NCBI GenBank assembly: GCA_964630925.1
Contig: CAZVZK010000006.1
Location: forward strand, 68,681-132,680
Reading direction: 5' to 3'
DNA length: 64,000 nt
From: RGDT01 sp964630925
GTDB taxonomy: Bacteria > Planctomycetota > Planctomycetia > Gemmatales > Gemmataceae
Positions 7,594 through 14,959 of the stretch are shown one piece after another. Position numbers and translations under genes: made by a program. The notes under the pieces were generated by a model. That model saw only the letters and a program-made list of their open reading frames with translations, searched no databases and had not been told where the DNA came from. How positions within the stretch are numbered: position 1 is the first letter of the stretch; each line of letters starts with the position of its first letter.

Positions 7594-9552
7594 TCACTCC
7601 CCGCGCAGCCAGCGCCACGCCGGGATCAGCAACGCCACCAGGCCCAGGCACACCAGGGCGCCGATCTGGAGGTCGCGCCACAAACGCAGGTGCCCCGGCC
7701 CGTCGTACTGCCGCCCGTCCACGTCGATGACCACGCTCCACCTCTCCCCACGCATCGGCGCGTAGGCCACCGCACGCCGCGCCCCGTCCTCCGGCCGCGT
7801 GTAGGACAGCTCGCCCGAACTCTTCGCCCCCACCACCGCCTCCAGCCCCGGCGTCCCCAGCGTCGGCACGGCGTCGGCACGGAACCGGGTGCGGGCCGTC
7901 TCGGCGTCCAGCGCCGCGACGGCGTGGAACAGGCGTGCCCTGTCCTGATGGGCGACGACGACCCCGTCCTGGTCGAGCACGAAGACCGCGTCGCCGTCGG
8001 CCACCCCGAGGGCGTCCACGATGCCCCACAGGGCCTCCGCCTCCACCTTGACGACCGCCACGCCGAGCAGAGCCCCGCCCGGCCCGTACACCGGGGCCGA
8101 CCCGTACATGCCCGGCTTCCCCGTCGAGGTGCCGACGAGGATGTGCGAGCGGTACACCTTGCCGGCCGCCGCCTCGCGGAAGTAGGCCCGGAAGGCGTAG
8201 GACCGCCCCGGATGCGCCGGGTTCGTCGAGGCGACGGCGACGCCGTCCCTGTCGAGCAGGAACGCCGCCGAGATGTCCTCGTTGGCACGCACCAGGGCCG
8301 CCAGGGCCTCGTTCGCGGCGGGCAGCAGGGCCGCCCGCCCCTCCCCCGGCGCCGCCAGCAGGGCGCGGGCCTCGGACAGCCGGGCCAGCGCCCCCACCGC
8401 CAGCGTGTCGCCACGCAGGCGCTCATCGAGCCGGCCCGCGAGGCCCTCGGCCAGCAACCGCTGGTTACGCCGCGCCAGGGCATCGACCCCCACCAGGCTG
8501 GCCCGCAGGCTGGCGACGGACGTGATCATCAGCAGCGCCGCCAGGGCCAGCGACGACGCCAGCAGCGGGCGCCGCCGGCACCAGCGCAGCACGCGCCCCG
8601 CGACGCCCTCCGGACGCGCCTCGATCGGCTCCCCGGCGCAATACCGCTCCAGGTCGTCGGCCAGCCCCGCCGCCGTCGCGTACCGCCGTCCCGGCTCCTT
8701 GGCCAGGCACTTCAGGCAGATGGTCTCCAGGTCCGCCGGCAGGGCCGGCTGGAGGCGGCGCGGCGGCACCGGGTCCCCGTGGACCACCTGCAAAATGGTG
8801 TCGAGCGGCGTGGCCGCCTTGAACGGCGGCCGCCCCGTCAGCATCTCGTACAGGATGGCCCCCAGCGCGTAGATGTCCGTGGCCGTGCCGACGGGCTTGC
8901 CGTCGGCCTGCTCCGGCGACATGTACGACGGCGTCCCCATGATCGACCCGGCCGCCGTCTGCCCGCTGTCGTCGCCGATCTTCTTGGCGATGCCGAAGTC
9001 CGTCACCTTGGGCCGCCCCGCCTCGTCGAGGAGGATGTTCTGCGGCTTCAGGTCGCGGTGGACGATGCCCTTGACGTGGGCGGCGTCGACCGCCCGCGCC
9101 AGCGTCGCCGTCAGCGCCGCCGCCTCGTCCGCCGGCATCGGCGTGCCCGCCAGCTTCCGGTCGAGCGAGCCGCCGGGGCAATACTCCAGCGCGAAGTACG
9201 GCAGCCCCTCGTGGTCGCCGACCTCGAAGATCTGCACGATGTTCGGGTGCTGCAGGCGGGCGATCGCCTCCGCCTCGGTGCGGAACCGCGCCAGCCCCTC
9301 CGCCCCCACGTGCCCGCCCCCGAGGATCATCTTCAGCGCCACCACCCGGCCGAGCTTCGCCTGCCGCGCCTTGTAGACCACCCCCATCCCGCCGCGCCCC
9401 AGCTCGCCCAGGATCTCGTGGCCCGGCGGCGCGGACGGGGCCACGCACGCCCCCGCGTGCGTCGTCGGGGCGGTGAGCGTCGCCTGTTCGGCGAGGGGGC
9501 CCGGCGGGCAGGTCGGCATCTCACAGAGCGGCGTCTCATCGTCGCGGGCCAT
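7594..9552 (-). CDS. Hanks-type Ser/Thr protein kinase with extracytoplasmic Cache-like sensor
   Basis: 652 residues from ATG 9552, which has GGAG 8 nt upstream; the frame extends to a TTG at 9606. After a short Cys-rich leader, the kinase domain (about residues 45-310) has the Gly loop GRGGMGVVYKA, the VALKMI lysine, HRDLKPQN and the DFG motif in VTDFGIAKK. A transmembrane helix near 330-350 is followed by about 270 residues resembling a dCache sensor (AAFLLDRDGVAVAS, RAYFREAAAGKVYRS, VFVLDQDGVVVAH). A second membrane helix (LVCLGLVALLIPAW) ends the protein. The likely role is a receptor kinase that senses a small extracellular ligand. It is not adjacent to a sigma factor, unlike the other two kinases here. 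Confidence 0.92.
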   Translation of the reverse strand: MARDDETPLCEMPTCPPGPLAEQATLTAPTTHAGACVAPSAPPGHEILGELGRGGMGVVYKARQAKLGRVVALKMILGGGHVGAEGLARFRTEAEAIARLQHPNIVQIFEVGDHEGLPYFALEYCPGGSLDRKLAGTPMPADEAAALTATLARAVDAAHVKGIVHRDLKPQNILLDEAGRPKVTDFGIAKKIGDDSGQTAAGSIMGTPSYMSPEQADGKPVGTATDIYALGAILYEMLTGRPPFKAATPLDTILQVVHGDPVPPRRLQPALPADLETICLKCLAKEPGRRYATAAGLADDLERYCAGEPIEARPEGVAGRVLRWCRRRPLLASSLALAALLMITSVASLRASLVGVDALARRNQRLLAEGLAGRLDERLRGDTLAVGALARLSEARALLAAPGEGRAALLPAANEALAALVRANEDISAAFLLDRDGVAVASTNPAHPGRSYAFRAYFREAAAGKVYRSHILVGTSTGKPGMYGSAPVYGPGGALLGVAVVKVEAEALWGIVDALGVADGDAVFVLDQDGVVVAHQDRARLFHAVAALDAETARTRFRADAVPTLGTPGLEAVVGAKSSGELSYTRPEDGARRAVAYAPMRGERWSVVIDVDGRQYDGPGHLRLWRDLQIGALVCLGLVALLIPAWRWLRGE

Positions 9553-9631
9553 GTCGGCGGCTCCGGGGGCGGTGTCCAGAGTATCCGCCGACGGGCCGAC
9601 GCTCAAGGGCGTCCCGCCATCTCTGGAGCGT

Positions 9632-9710
9632 GAGCGGATCTCGGCGAGCGGGGATGCGTCAGCGCCCCGAGTGGAGCGTCAGCGCCTCTACTTCAGCGTC
9701 AGCGCATCTG
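9632..9710 (+). repeat. Interspersed repeat, second copy of GTCAGCGCCCCGAGTGGAGC family
   Basis: Positions 9644-9689 match the block at 2310-2419: GCGAGCGGGGATGC, then the GTCAGCGCCCCGAGTGGAGC core, then GTCAGCGCCTCT. Further GCGTCAGCGC units follow to about 9710. It lies between two divergently transcribed genes. Confidence 0.75.
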
Positions 9711-9763
9711 GCTTTTCCATTTTCCCCTGTCCCGCCTCAGCGTCCGCGCGCGGTCTCTTGATC

Positions 9764-10801
9764 ATGGGCGATTCAGGCGGGGCCGGCCCGCCGGCCCCTC
9801 AAGCCACGCCACAGACGGAGGAGGCCGCCGTGGGCCGACAGAGCGCCAGCGATTACATCCGCCAGTACCACAACCTGCCCGTCCACGCCATCGGGCCCGA
9901 CGGCCGGCCGATGGCCGAGACGGTCAACGTCACCAAGTACCAGATCAGCTCGCCCGACGAGCGGAGCAAACTGCTCGGGGCGATCAAGAAGGTGCTGGGC
10001 CTGCCCTCGAAGCCGCACCTGAGCGGCAACTACGGCTACTTCACGTTCCCGGCGGGCGACGTGATGGGCTCGACGGAGCCCTTCTACTGGCAGACCATCC
10101 GCCGCGCCTACGGCTTCAAGGCCACCCCCGCCGAGATCCGCGACGTGATCCGCCTCGCCTACCGCCTCGGACGCATCGGCATGGGCAAGGACGTGGCCGG
10201 CCAGCCGGCCGACTCCCCCACCATGGCCCTCTACGCCGCCAAGCACTTCGGCCTCGACTGCAACGGCTTCGTCGGCAACTACTACAACCTCTCCCCCGAG
10301 GTCAAGCCGGGCGGCTGGGCCACCATCAGCTCCTTCGACGAGAACAAGGTCCTCAAGAAGACCGCCGAGGACGACGGGTGGAACGGCTGGGTCAAGGCCG
10401 CCGTCCTCACCCTCGACCACATCCCCCTCATCCCGCGCATGTCTGCCACCGAGGCCAGGACAGGCGACATCCTCGTCGACCAGCGCCTCGCCAATAACAC
10501 GTGGGCCCACATCGCCGTCGTCCAGGATGTCCGCCCCGGCCCCGGCAAGGACCAGGTCACCTGGCGGGTCGTCGAGTGGGGCGGCGGCATCAAGGCGTCC
10601 GAGGTCGGCCTCGACGCCAACGACCACGTCAAGGCCGAGAAGACGGTCAACATCACCATGGGCACGATCAAGAAGCTGGGCGTCGGCTGCTTCAACAAGA
10701 CCGACCCGAAGCAGGCGACCAGGTTCAGGTACCTCTTCGCCCCCCCGAACGTGTCCTACGACCCGGCGATGTGGGGCCGCTGCGGCCAGGAGAACATCTG
10801 A
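9764..10801 (+). CDS. Putative NlpC/P60-like cysteine hydrolase
   Basis: 345 residues from ATG 9764. No signal peptide is obvious; the N-terminus is Pro/Gly-rich. The segment FGLDCNGFVGNYY places a candidate nucleophile at Cys166, and NNTWAHIAVVQD provides a candidate base at His249. This Cys...His order and local pattern are typical of NlpC/P60 or CHAP-type papain-fold amidases acting on peptidoglycan or peptide amides. Overall similarity to a named family is not obvious, so the class is inferred from two motifs. The gene stands alone downstream of the repeat block. Confidence 0.65.
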   Translation: MGDSGGAGPPAPQATPQTEEAAVGRQSASDYIRQYHNLPVHAIGPDGRPMAETVNVTKYQISSPDERSKLLGAIKKVLGLPSKPHLSGNYGYFTFPAGDVMGSTEPFYWQTIRRAYGFKATPAEIRDVIRLAYRLGRIGMGKDVAGQPADSPTMALYAAKHFGLDCNGFVGNYYNLSPEVKPGGWATISSFDENKVLKKTAEDDGWNGWVKAAVLTLDHIPLIPRMSATEARTGDILVDQRLANNTWAHIAVVQDVRPGPGKDQVTWRVVEWGGGIKASEVGLDANDHVKAEKTVNITMGTIKKLGVGCFNKTDPKQATRFRYLFAPPNVSYDPAMWGRCGQENI

Positions 10802-10847
10802 GCCCCAGCGGGTCAACAGCCAGTGAACAGCCAGGAGCGGAGGCGTG

Positions 10848-10972
10848 CCACGGATCGCGCGGATCGCACGGAGGGAAGTTGAGGACGGCGTGCGAGGCAG
10901 TGCCGAGCCCTTCTCTCTGCTTGTCTGCCCGCCTCCCCCGGGTTTCATCCGTGGGATCCGTGCGATCCGTGG
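10848..10972. repeat. Inverted-repeat element, CGGATC family (copy 1)
   Basis: The left arm at 10848-10872 (CCACGGATCGCGCGGATCGC and on) and the right arm at 10948-10972 (TCCGTGGGATCCGTGCGATC and on) are near-perfect reverse complements around a loop of about 75 nt. A closely related palindrome lies at 55290-55432. It fills most of the gap between the hydrolase gene and the sigma-factor gene. Confidence 0.8.
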
Positions 10973-10994
10973 GCCGCCTCCTCTTCATCGTGTG

Positions 10995-11000
10995 TATCAT
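10995..11000 (+). promoter_or_regulatory. Putative -10 element TATCAT
   Basis: TATCAT lies 27 nt before ATG 11028 of the ECF sigma-factor gene, just outside the palindromic element. No clear -35. Confidence 0.4.
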
Positions 11001-11027
11001 GACCGGGCCGACTTCCCGAGGCCGACG

Positions 11028-11663
11028 ATGATCGATGACAGGGATGAGGGCGACGCACTCCTGGAGAAGGCCGCCGGCGGCGACCCGGCGAGCTGGCAGG
11101 AGCTGGTCGAGACGCACCGCGATCGGCTCCGCCGCATGATCGCGTTCCGCCTCGACGCGCGGCTCCAGGGCCGCGTCGACGCCTCCGACGTGGTGCAGGA
11201 GGCGTACCTGGAGGCGTGGCAGCGGTTACCCGACTACCGGCGCGACCCGGCCATGCCGTTCTTCCTTTGGCTGCGCTTCCTGACGGCGCAGCGGCTGGTG
11301 ACGGTTCACCGCCGGCACCTGGGCACGCACGGGCGCGACGCGGGGCGCGAGGTGCGGCTGGGGCACGGCGCGGGGCCCGAGGGGTCGTCCATCGCCCTGG
11401 CGGAGCAGCTCCTCGGGCACGACCCGCGGCCGAGTGAAGTCGCGGTCCGCGAGGAGGCGCGCGGGCGGCTCCGCGAGGCGCTGGAACGCATGGACCCCAT
11501 CGACCGCGAGGTGCTGGCGCTGCGGCACTTCGAGCAGCTCAGCCGGGCCGAGGCCGCACGCGTCCTGGGGATCGAGGAGTCGGCGGCGGGCAAGCGGTAC
11601 ATCCGCGCCCTCGCCCGCCTCAAGGGGCTCCTCGACCCGCCCGACGGGGAGGGGCCCGCATGA
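11028..11663 (+). CDS. ECF RNA polymerase sigma factor (planctomycete Sig-70 type)
   Basis: 211 residues. Region 2 is recognisable in SWQELVETHRDRLRRMIAFR, then VDASDVVQEAYLEAW and FFLWLRFLTAQRLV. Region 4 is in LREALERMDPIDREVLALRH followed by LSRAEAARVLGIEESAAGKR. This layout matches the planctomycete-specific ECF group usually encoded beside Ser/Thr kinases (TIGR02984-like). It should direct RNA polymerase to a dedicated promoter set. Its TGA overlaps the ATG of the kinase gene (ATGA at 11660-11663), so sigma factor and kinase are translationally coupled. Phosphorylation-based control is inferred, because no anti-sigma gene is nearby. Confidence 0.93.
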   Translation: MIDDRDEGDALLEKAAGGDPASWQELVETHRDRLRRMIAFRLDARLQGRVDASDVVQEAYLEAWQRLPDYRRDPAMPFFLWLRFLTAQRLVTVHRRHLGTHGRDAGREVRLGHGAGPEGSSIALAEQLLGHDPRPSEVAVREEARGRLREALERMDPIDREVLALRHFEQLSRAEAARVLGIEESAAGKRYIRALARLKGLLDPPDGEGPA

Positions 11664-14600
11664 ATGACCTCAGCCTGGAGGGCCGCGTCGAGGCCCTGGC
11701 CGACGAATTCCTCGCCCGCCGCCGGGCCGGCGAGCGGCCCACGCCGGAGGAGTACGCCGCCCGCCACCCCGAGCTGGCCGGCCTCATCCGCGACGTCTTC
11801 CCCGCCCTGGCCCTGCTCGAGGAGTGCGGGCCGGGGGCCGATGCGCCGGCCCCGGAGAGGATCGGCGATTTCCGCGTCCTCCGCCAGATCGGCGCCGGCG
11901 GCATGGGCGTGGTGTACGAGGCGCTGGAGGTGTCGCTGGGGCGGCACGTCGCCCTCAAGGTGCTGCCGCGGCACCCGCCCCCGCCGCCCGCCGCCGTCGA
12001 ACGCTTCCGCCGCGAGGCGCGGGCGGCCGCGGGGCTTCACCACCCCCACATCGTCCCGGTGTTCGGCGTCGGCGAGCACGAAGGGCTGCCGTTCTGCGTC
12101 ATGCAGTTCATCCGCGGCCAGAACCTCGCCGACGTTCTCCGCGACGTGCGCGGCCTGCGTCGCGGCGAGGTGAATGAGTCGTCCGGCCCGGCACGCGGGC
12201 TCATCGTCGGGACGTTCCAGGGCTCGGCGGCGACGCGCCCCGACGCCATCGAAACCAGGGCCGACGGCAGCCCCCCGGCGCCGGCGGATGACGGCGTTTA
12301 CTTCCGCAGCGTCGCACGCCTCGGGGCCGAGGCCGCGGAGGGGCTGGATCACGCCCACCGCCAGGGCGTGCTGCACCGCGACGTGAAGCCGTCCAACCTC
12401 CTCCTCGACGCCGGCGGCGCGGTGTGGGTGGCCGACTTCGGGCTCGCCAAGATGGACGGCATGGACGACCTGACGGGCACCGGCGACGTGGTCGGGACGC
12501 TCCGCTACCTGGCGCCCGAGCGCCTGTCGGGCAGGGCCGACGCGCGCGGCGACGTGTACGGCCTGGGCCTGACGCTCTACGAGATGGCGACGCTGCGTCC
12601 CGCCTTCGGCGACGTGGACCGGGCGCAGATGCTCGACCTGATACGCAACGCCAGCCCGCCGGCGCCGCGCGAGATCGACCGCCGCGTCCCGCGCGACCTC
12701 GAGACGATCATCCTCAAGGCCATCGACAAGGAGCCGGCCCGTCGCTATCAGTCCGCCGGCGAGATGGCCGACGACCTGCGCCGCTTCCTCGCCGGCGACC
12801 CGATCCGGGCGCGGCCCATCGGGCCGGCGGGGCGTGCGTGGCGGTGGGCGCGGCGGCGGCCGGCGATGGCGGGGCTGGCGGCCGCCGTCACCGTCCTCGC
12901 GTTCACCCTCGTCGCCGGGGTGCTGTGGCAGTGGCGGCAGGACGTGCGGACGCTTGGGGAGAAGAAGGCGGCGTTGGACAGGGCGGAGGCGAGCGGCCGG
13001 GTGGCCGAGCGCGCCCTGTACCGGAGCCGGGTGTTGCTCGCCGACCACGAGTGGCGTGCCGGGCGCGTGGCCAGCGCCGAGGCGATCCTCGACGAGTGCC
13101 CCGAGGAGCTGCGCGGGTGGGAGTGGCACTTCCTGCGGCGCCGCTGCCATCAGGAGGCCCGCTCGTTCCCCGTCGGGGCGGTGACGATGGCCTGCTTCAC
13201 CGACGGGGGCAAGAACGTCGCCGTGAGGCTGACCGACGGCGACGTGGTCGTCCTCGACGCGGACAGCGGGGTCGAGCGCCGGCGCCTCAAGACGCAGAAG
13301 GACGGCAAGACCAAGGACCGCTATCAGGCGGCCTTCAGCGCCGACGGGCGGCTGTTCGCCTGCTCCAACGGGCGGCGGGTGTACGTCTACAACGTGGGCG
13401 ACGGCTCCGAGGTGTGCCGGGTGGTCCACGCCGCCCCCCTGGGCCTGGCATTCACGCCCGACGGCCGGCGTCTGCTGGCGGGGGCCGCCCCGCCGCGGCG
13501 GGCGGCCCTGTTCGACCTGGCGGCGGCGGAGGCCGAGAGGACGCTGCCCTGCAACCGGGTGTTCGCCGTCGATCCGGGCGGGAAGGCGGCGGCGGTGCTG
13601 GAGGGCGAGGACGAGGGGGCGACGCTTGCCGTCCTGGATCTGAAGACGGGGGCGAGGCGGTACGGCCTGGCCTTCACCGGGCCGTTCAGGCACGCCGGCG
13701 CGAACGCCCTCACCATCGGGGCCGGCGGCGTGCTGGCGGTGCCGGCGCGGGGGGGCGTGCGGCTCGTGGACGGCCGGCCGGGGCACGAGGCCGGGTGGTG
13801 CGCGGCGGCGGACGCGGCGGAGCTGAATGCGGCGGCGTACAGCCCGGACGGGCGTTGGCTGGTGGGGATCGGGGGCGGCGCCGTCCGCGTCTGGGAGGTG
13901 TCGTCGCGGCGGCTGCACGAGACGCTGCGTGGCCACCTCTCTGCTGCCGCCTGGGCCGCGTTCGACGGCGCCGGCAAGAGGCTGGTCACGGCGTCCGCCG
14001 ACGGCACGGTGAAGATCTGGGAGCGCGGGCCGTCCGCCGGTGAGGGGCCGCCGATGCGGGGGCACGGCAGGGCGATGTGGGCCGAGTGGAGTGGCGTGCG
14101 GCCCGACGACAAGCCGGGCGCGCCGCTCTGGCTGCCGGGCGGCCGAGCGCCGCTGATCGGCGTGATGGACTGGGGCGCCGGGGGGCGCGGCGCCGGCATC
14201 TGGATGGGGGGCCTCGTCGGGTTGGATCTGGAGAAGGGGCGGCAGACCTGGCGGGTCGAGGAGGCCGCTCGGGGGGCCCTGGCCGTCTCGCCGGACGGGC
14301 TGCTGGTGGCGTCGATCGCGCTGGACGGACGCTTGCAGGTGCGGGACGCCCGGACAGGGGCGTTGGCCTGGGTCGCCGCGGTGGAGGGCAAGGACACGGG
14401 CTTCGGGCGGCTGGCGTGGAGCGCCGACGGCCGGCGCCTCGCATGGCTCACCGGCGAGAAGGCCGTCCGCGTGCTGACCGCGGGCGGGGAGGACGTGTGG
14501 CGGAGGGCCGCCGGCGAAGGGGATCCGACGGCGGCCGCGTTCCACCCGGACGGGAGGCTCGCGCTCGCCGAGGCGGGGGGCGTGTCGCTGGTGCCGCTCG

Positions 14601-14857
14601 AGGGCGGCGCGGCGCGGCTGCTGCGCACGGGGCAGGTGCGGGCCCTGGCGTTCAGCGCGGACGGGACGCGGCTGGCGACGTCCGGCGAGGGGGAGGCCGT
14701 GCGGATCTGGGAGATGGAAGACGGGCGGCAGGTGTTGGAGCTGCCGCCCGAGGGGGGCGACGTGGCCCGGCTGCGGTTCAGCGCCGATGGGGTGCTGCGG
14801 TCGTATTGCCCGAATCTCACGCGGTGGCAGGCGTGGGACGGCGCACCGGCGCCGTGA
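11660..14857 (+). CDS. Ser/Thr protein kinase with C-terminal WD40 propeller(s)
   Basis: 1065 residues. Residues 1-65 form the helical N-terminal segment common to planctomycete kinases (LADEFLARRRAGERPTPEEY). The kinase domain (about 70-390) has GAGGMGVVYEA, VALKVL, HRDVKPSN and ADFGLAKM; an insertion of about 50 residues separates the hinge from the catalytic loop. After a membrane helix near 410-430 (GLAAAVTVLAFTLVAGVLW) comes a coiled-coil-like stretch with many charged residues. About 560 residues of WD40 repeats follow (for example AWAAFDGAGKRLVTASADGT with VKIWE, and ALAFSADGTRLATSGEGEAV). The propeller probably sits outside the membrane and recruits or senses partners. It is coupled to the upstream sigma gene. 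Confidence 0.93.
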   Translation: MNDLSLEGRVEALADEFLARRRAGERPTPEEYAARHPELAGLIRDVFPALALLEECGPGADAPAPERIGDFRVLRQIGAGGMGVVYEALEVSLGRHVALKVLPRHPPPPPAAVERFRREARAAAGLHHPHIVPVFGVGEHEGLPFCVMQFIRGQNLADVLRDVRGLRRGEVNESSGPARGLIVGTFQGSAATRPDAIETRADGSPPAPADDGVYFRSVARLGAEAAEGLDHAHRQGVLHRDVKPSNLLLDAGGAVWVADFGLAKMDGMDDLTGTGDVVGTLRYLAPERLSGRADARGDVYGLGLTLYEMATLRPAFGDVDRAQMLDLIRNASPPAPREIDRRVPRDLETIILKAIDKEPARRYQSAGEMADDLRRFLAGDPIRARPIGPAGRAWRWARRRPAMAGLAAAVTVLAFTLVAGVLWQWRQDVRTLGEKKAALDRAEASGRVAERALYRSRVLLADHEWRAGRVASAEAILDECPEELRGWEWHFLRRRCHQEARSFPVGAVTMACFTDGGKNVAVRLTDGDVVVLDADSGVERRRLKTQKDGKTKDRYQAAFSADGRLFACSNGRRVYVYNVGDGSEVCRVVHAAPLGLAFTPDGRRLLAGAAPPRRAALFDLAAAEAERTLPCNRVFAVDPGGKAAAVLEGEDEGATLAVLDLKTGARRYGLAFTGPFRHAGANALTIGAGGVLAVPARGGVRLVDGRPGHEAGWCAAADAAELNAAAYSPDGRWLVGIGGGAVRVWEVSSRRLHETLRGHLSAAAWAAFDGAGKRLVTASADGTVKIWERGPSAGEGPPMRGHGRAMWAEWSGVRPDDKPGAPLWLPGGRAPLIGVMDWGAGGRGAGIWMGGLVGLDLEKGRQTWRVEEAARGALAVSPDGLLVASIALDGRLQVRDARTGALAWVAAVEGKDTGFGRLAWSADGRRLAWLTGEKAVRVLTAGGEDVWRRAAGEGDPTAAAFHPDGRLALAEAGGVSLVPLEGGAARLLRTGQVRALAFSADGTRLATSGEGEAVRIWEMEDGRQVLELPPEGGDVARLRFSADGVLRSYCPNLTRWQAWDGAPAP

Positions 14858-14896
14858 ACCCGGCGCCCGGCACTCACCTCCTCCCTGCCGGGGCCA

Positions 14897-14902
14897 TACG
14901 AT
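14897..14902 (+). promoter_or_regulatory. Putative -10 element TACGAT for leuS
   Basis: TACGAT sits in the 102-nt gap between the kinase-WD40 gene and leuS, 57 nt before ATG 14960. The leader would be longer than for most genes here. Confidence 0.3.
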
Positions 14903-14959
14903 AAGCCCTTCGGGCGCCCCGAGGCGCCCTCCCGCACCCACTTGACCCGACAGGCGGAC

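Noticed and set aside
10848..10972. Possible CRISPR repeats or a tRNA-like fold in the palindromic elements
   Set aside because: There is one pair of arms and no regularly spaced repeats with spacers. No tRNA anticodon arm or CCA-end pattern could be drawn.
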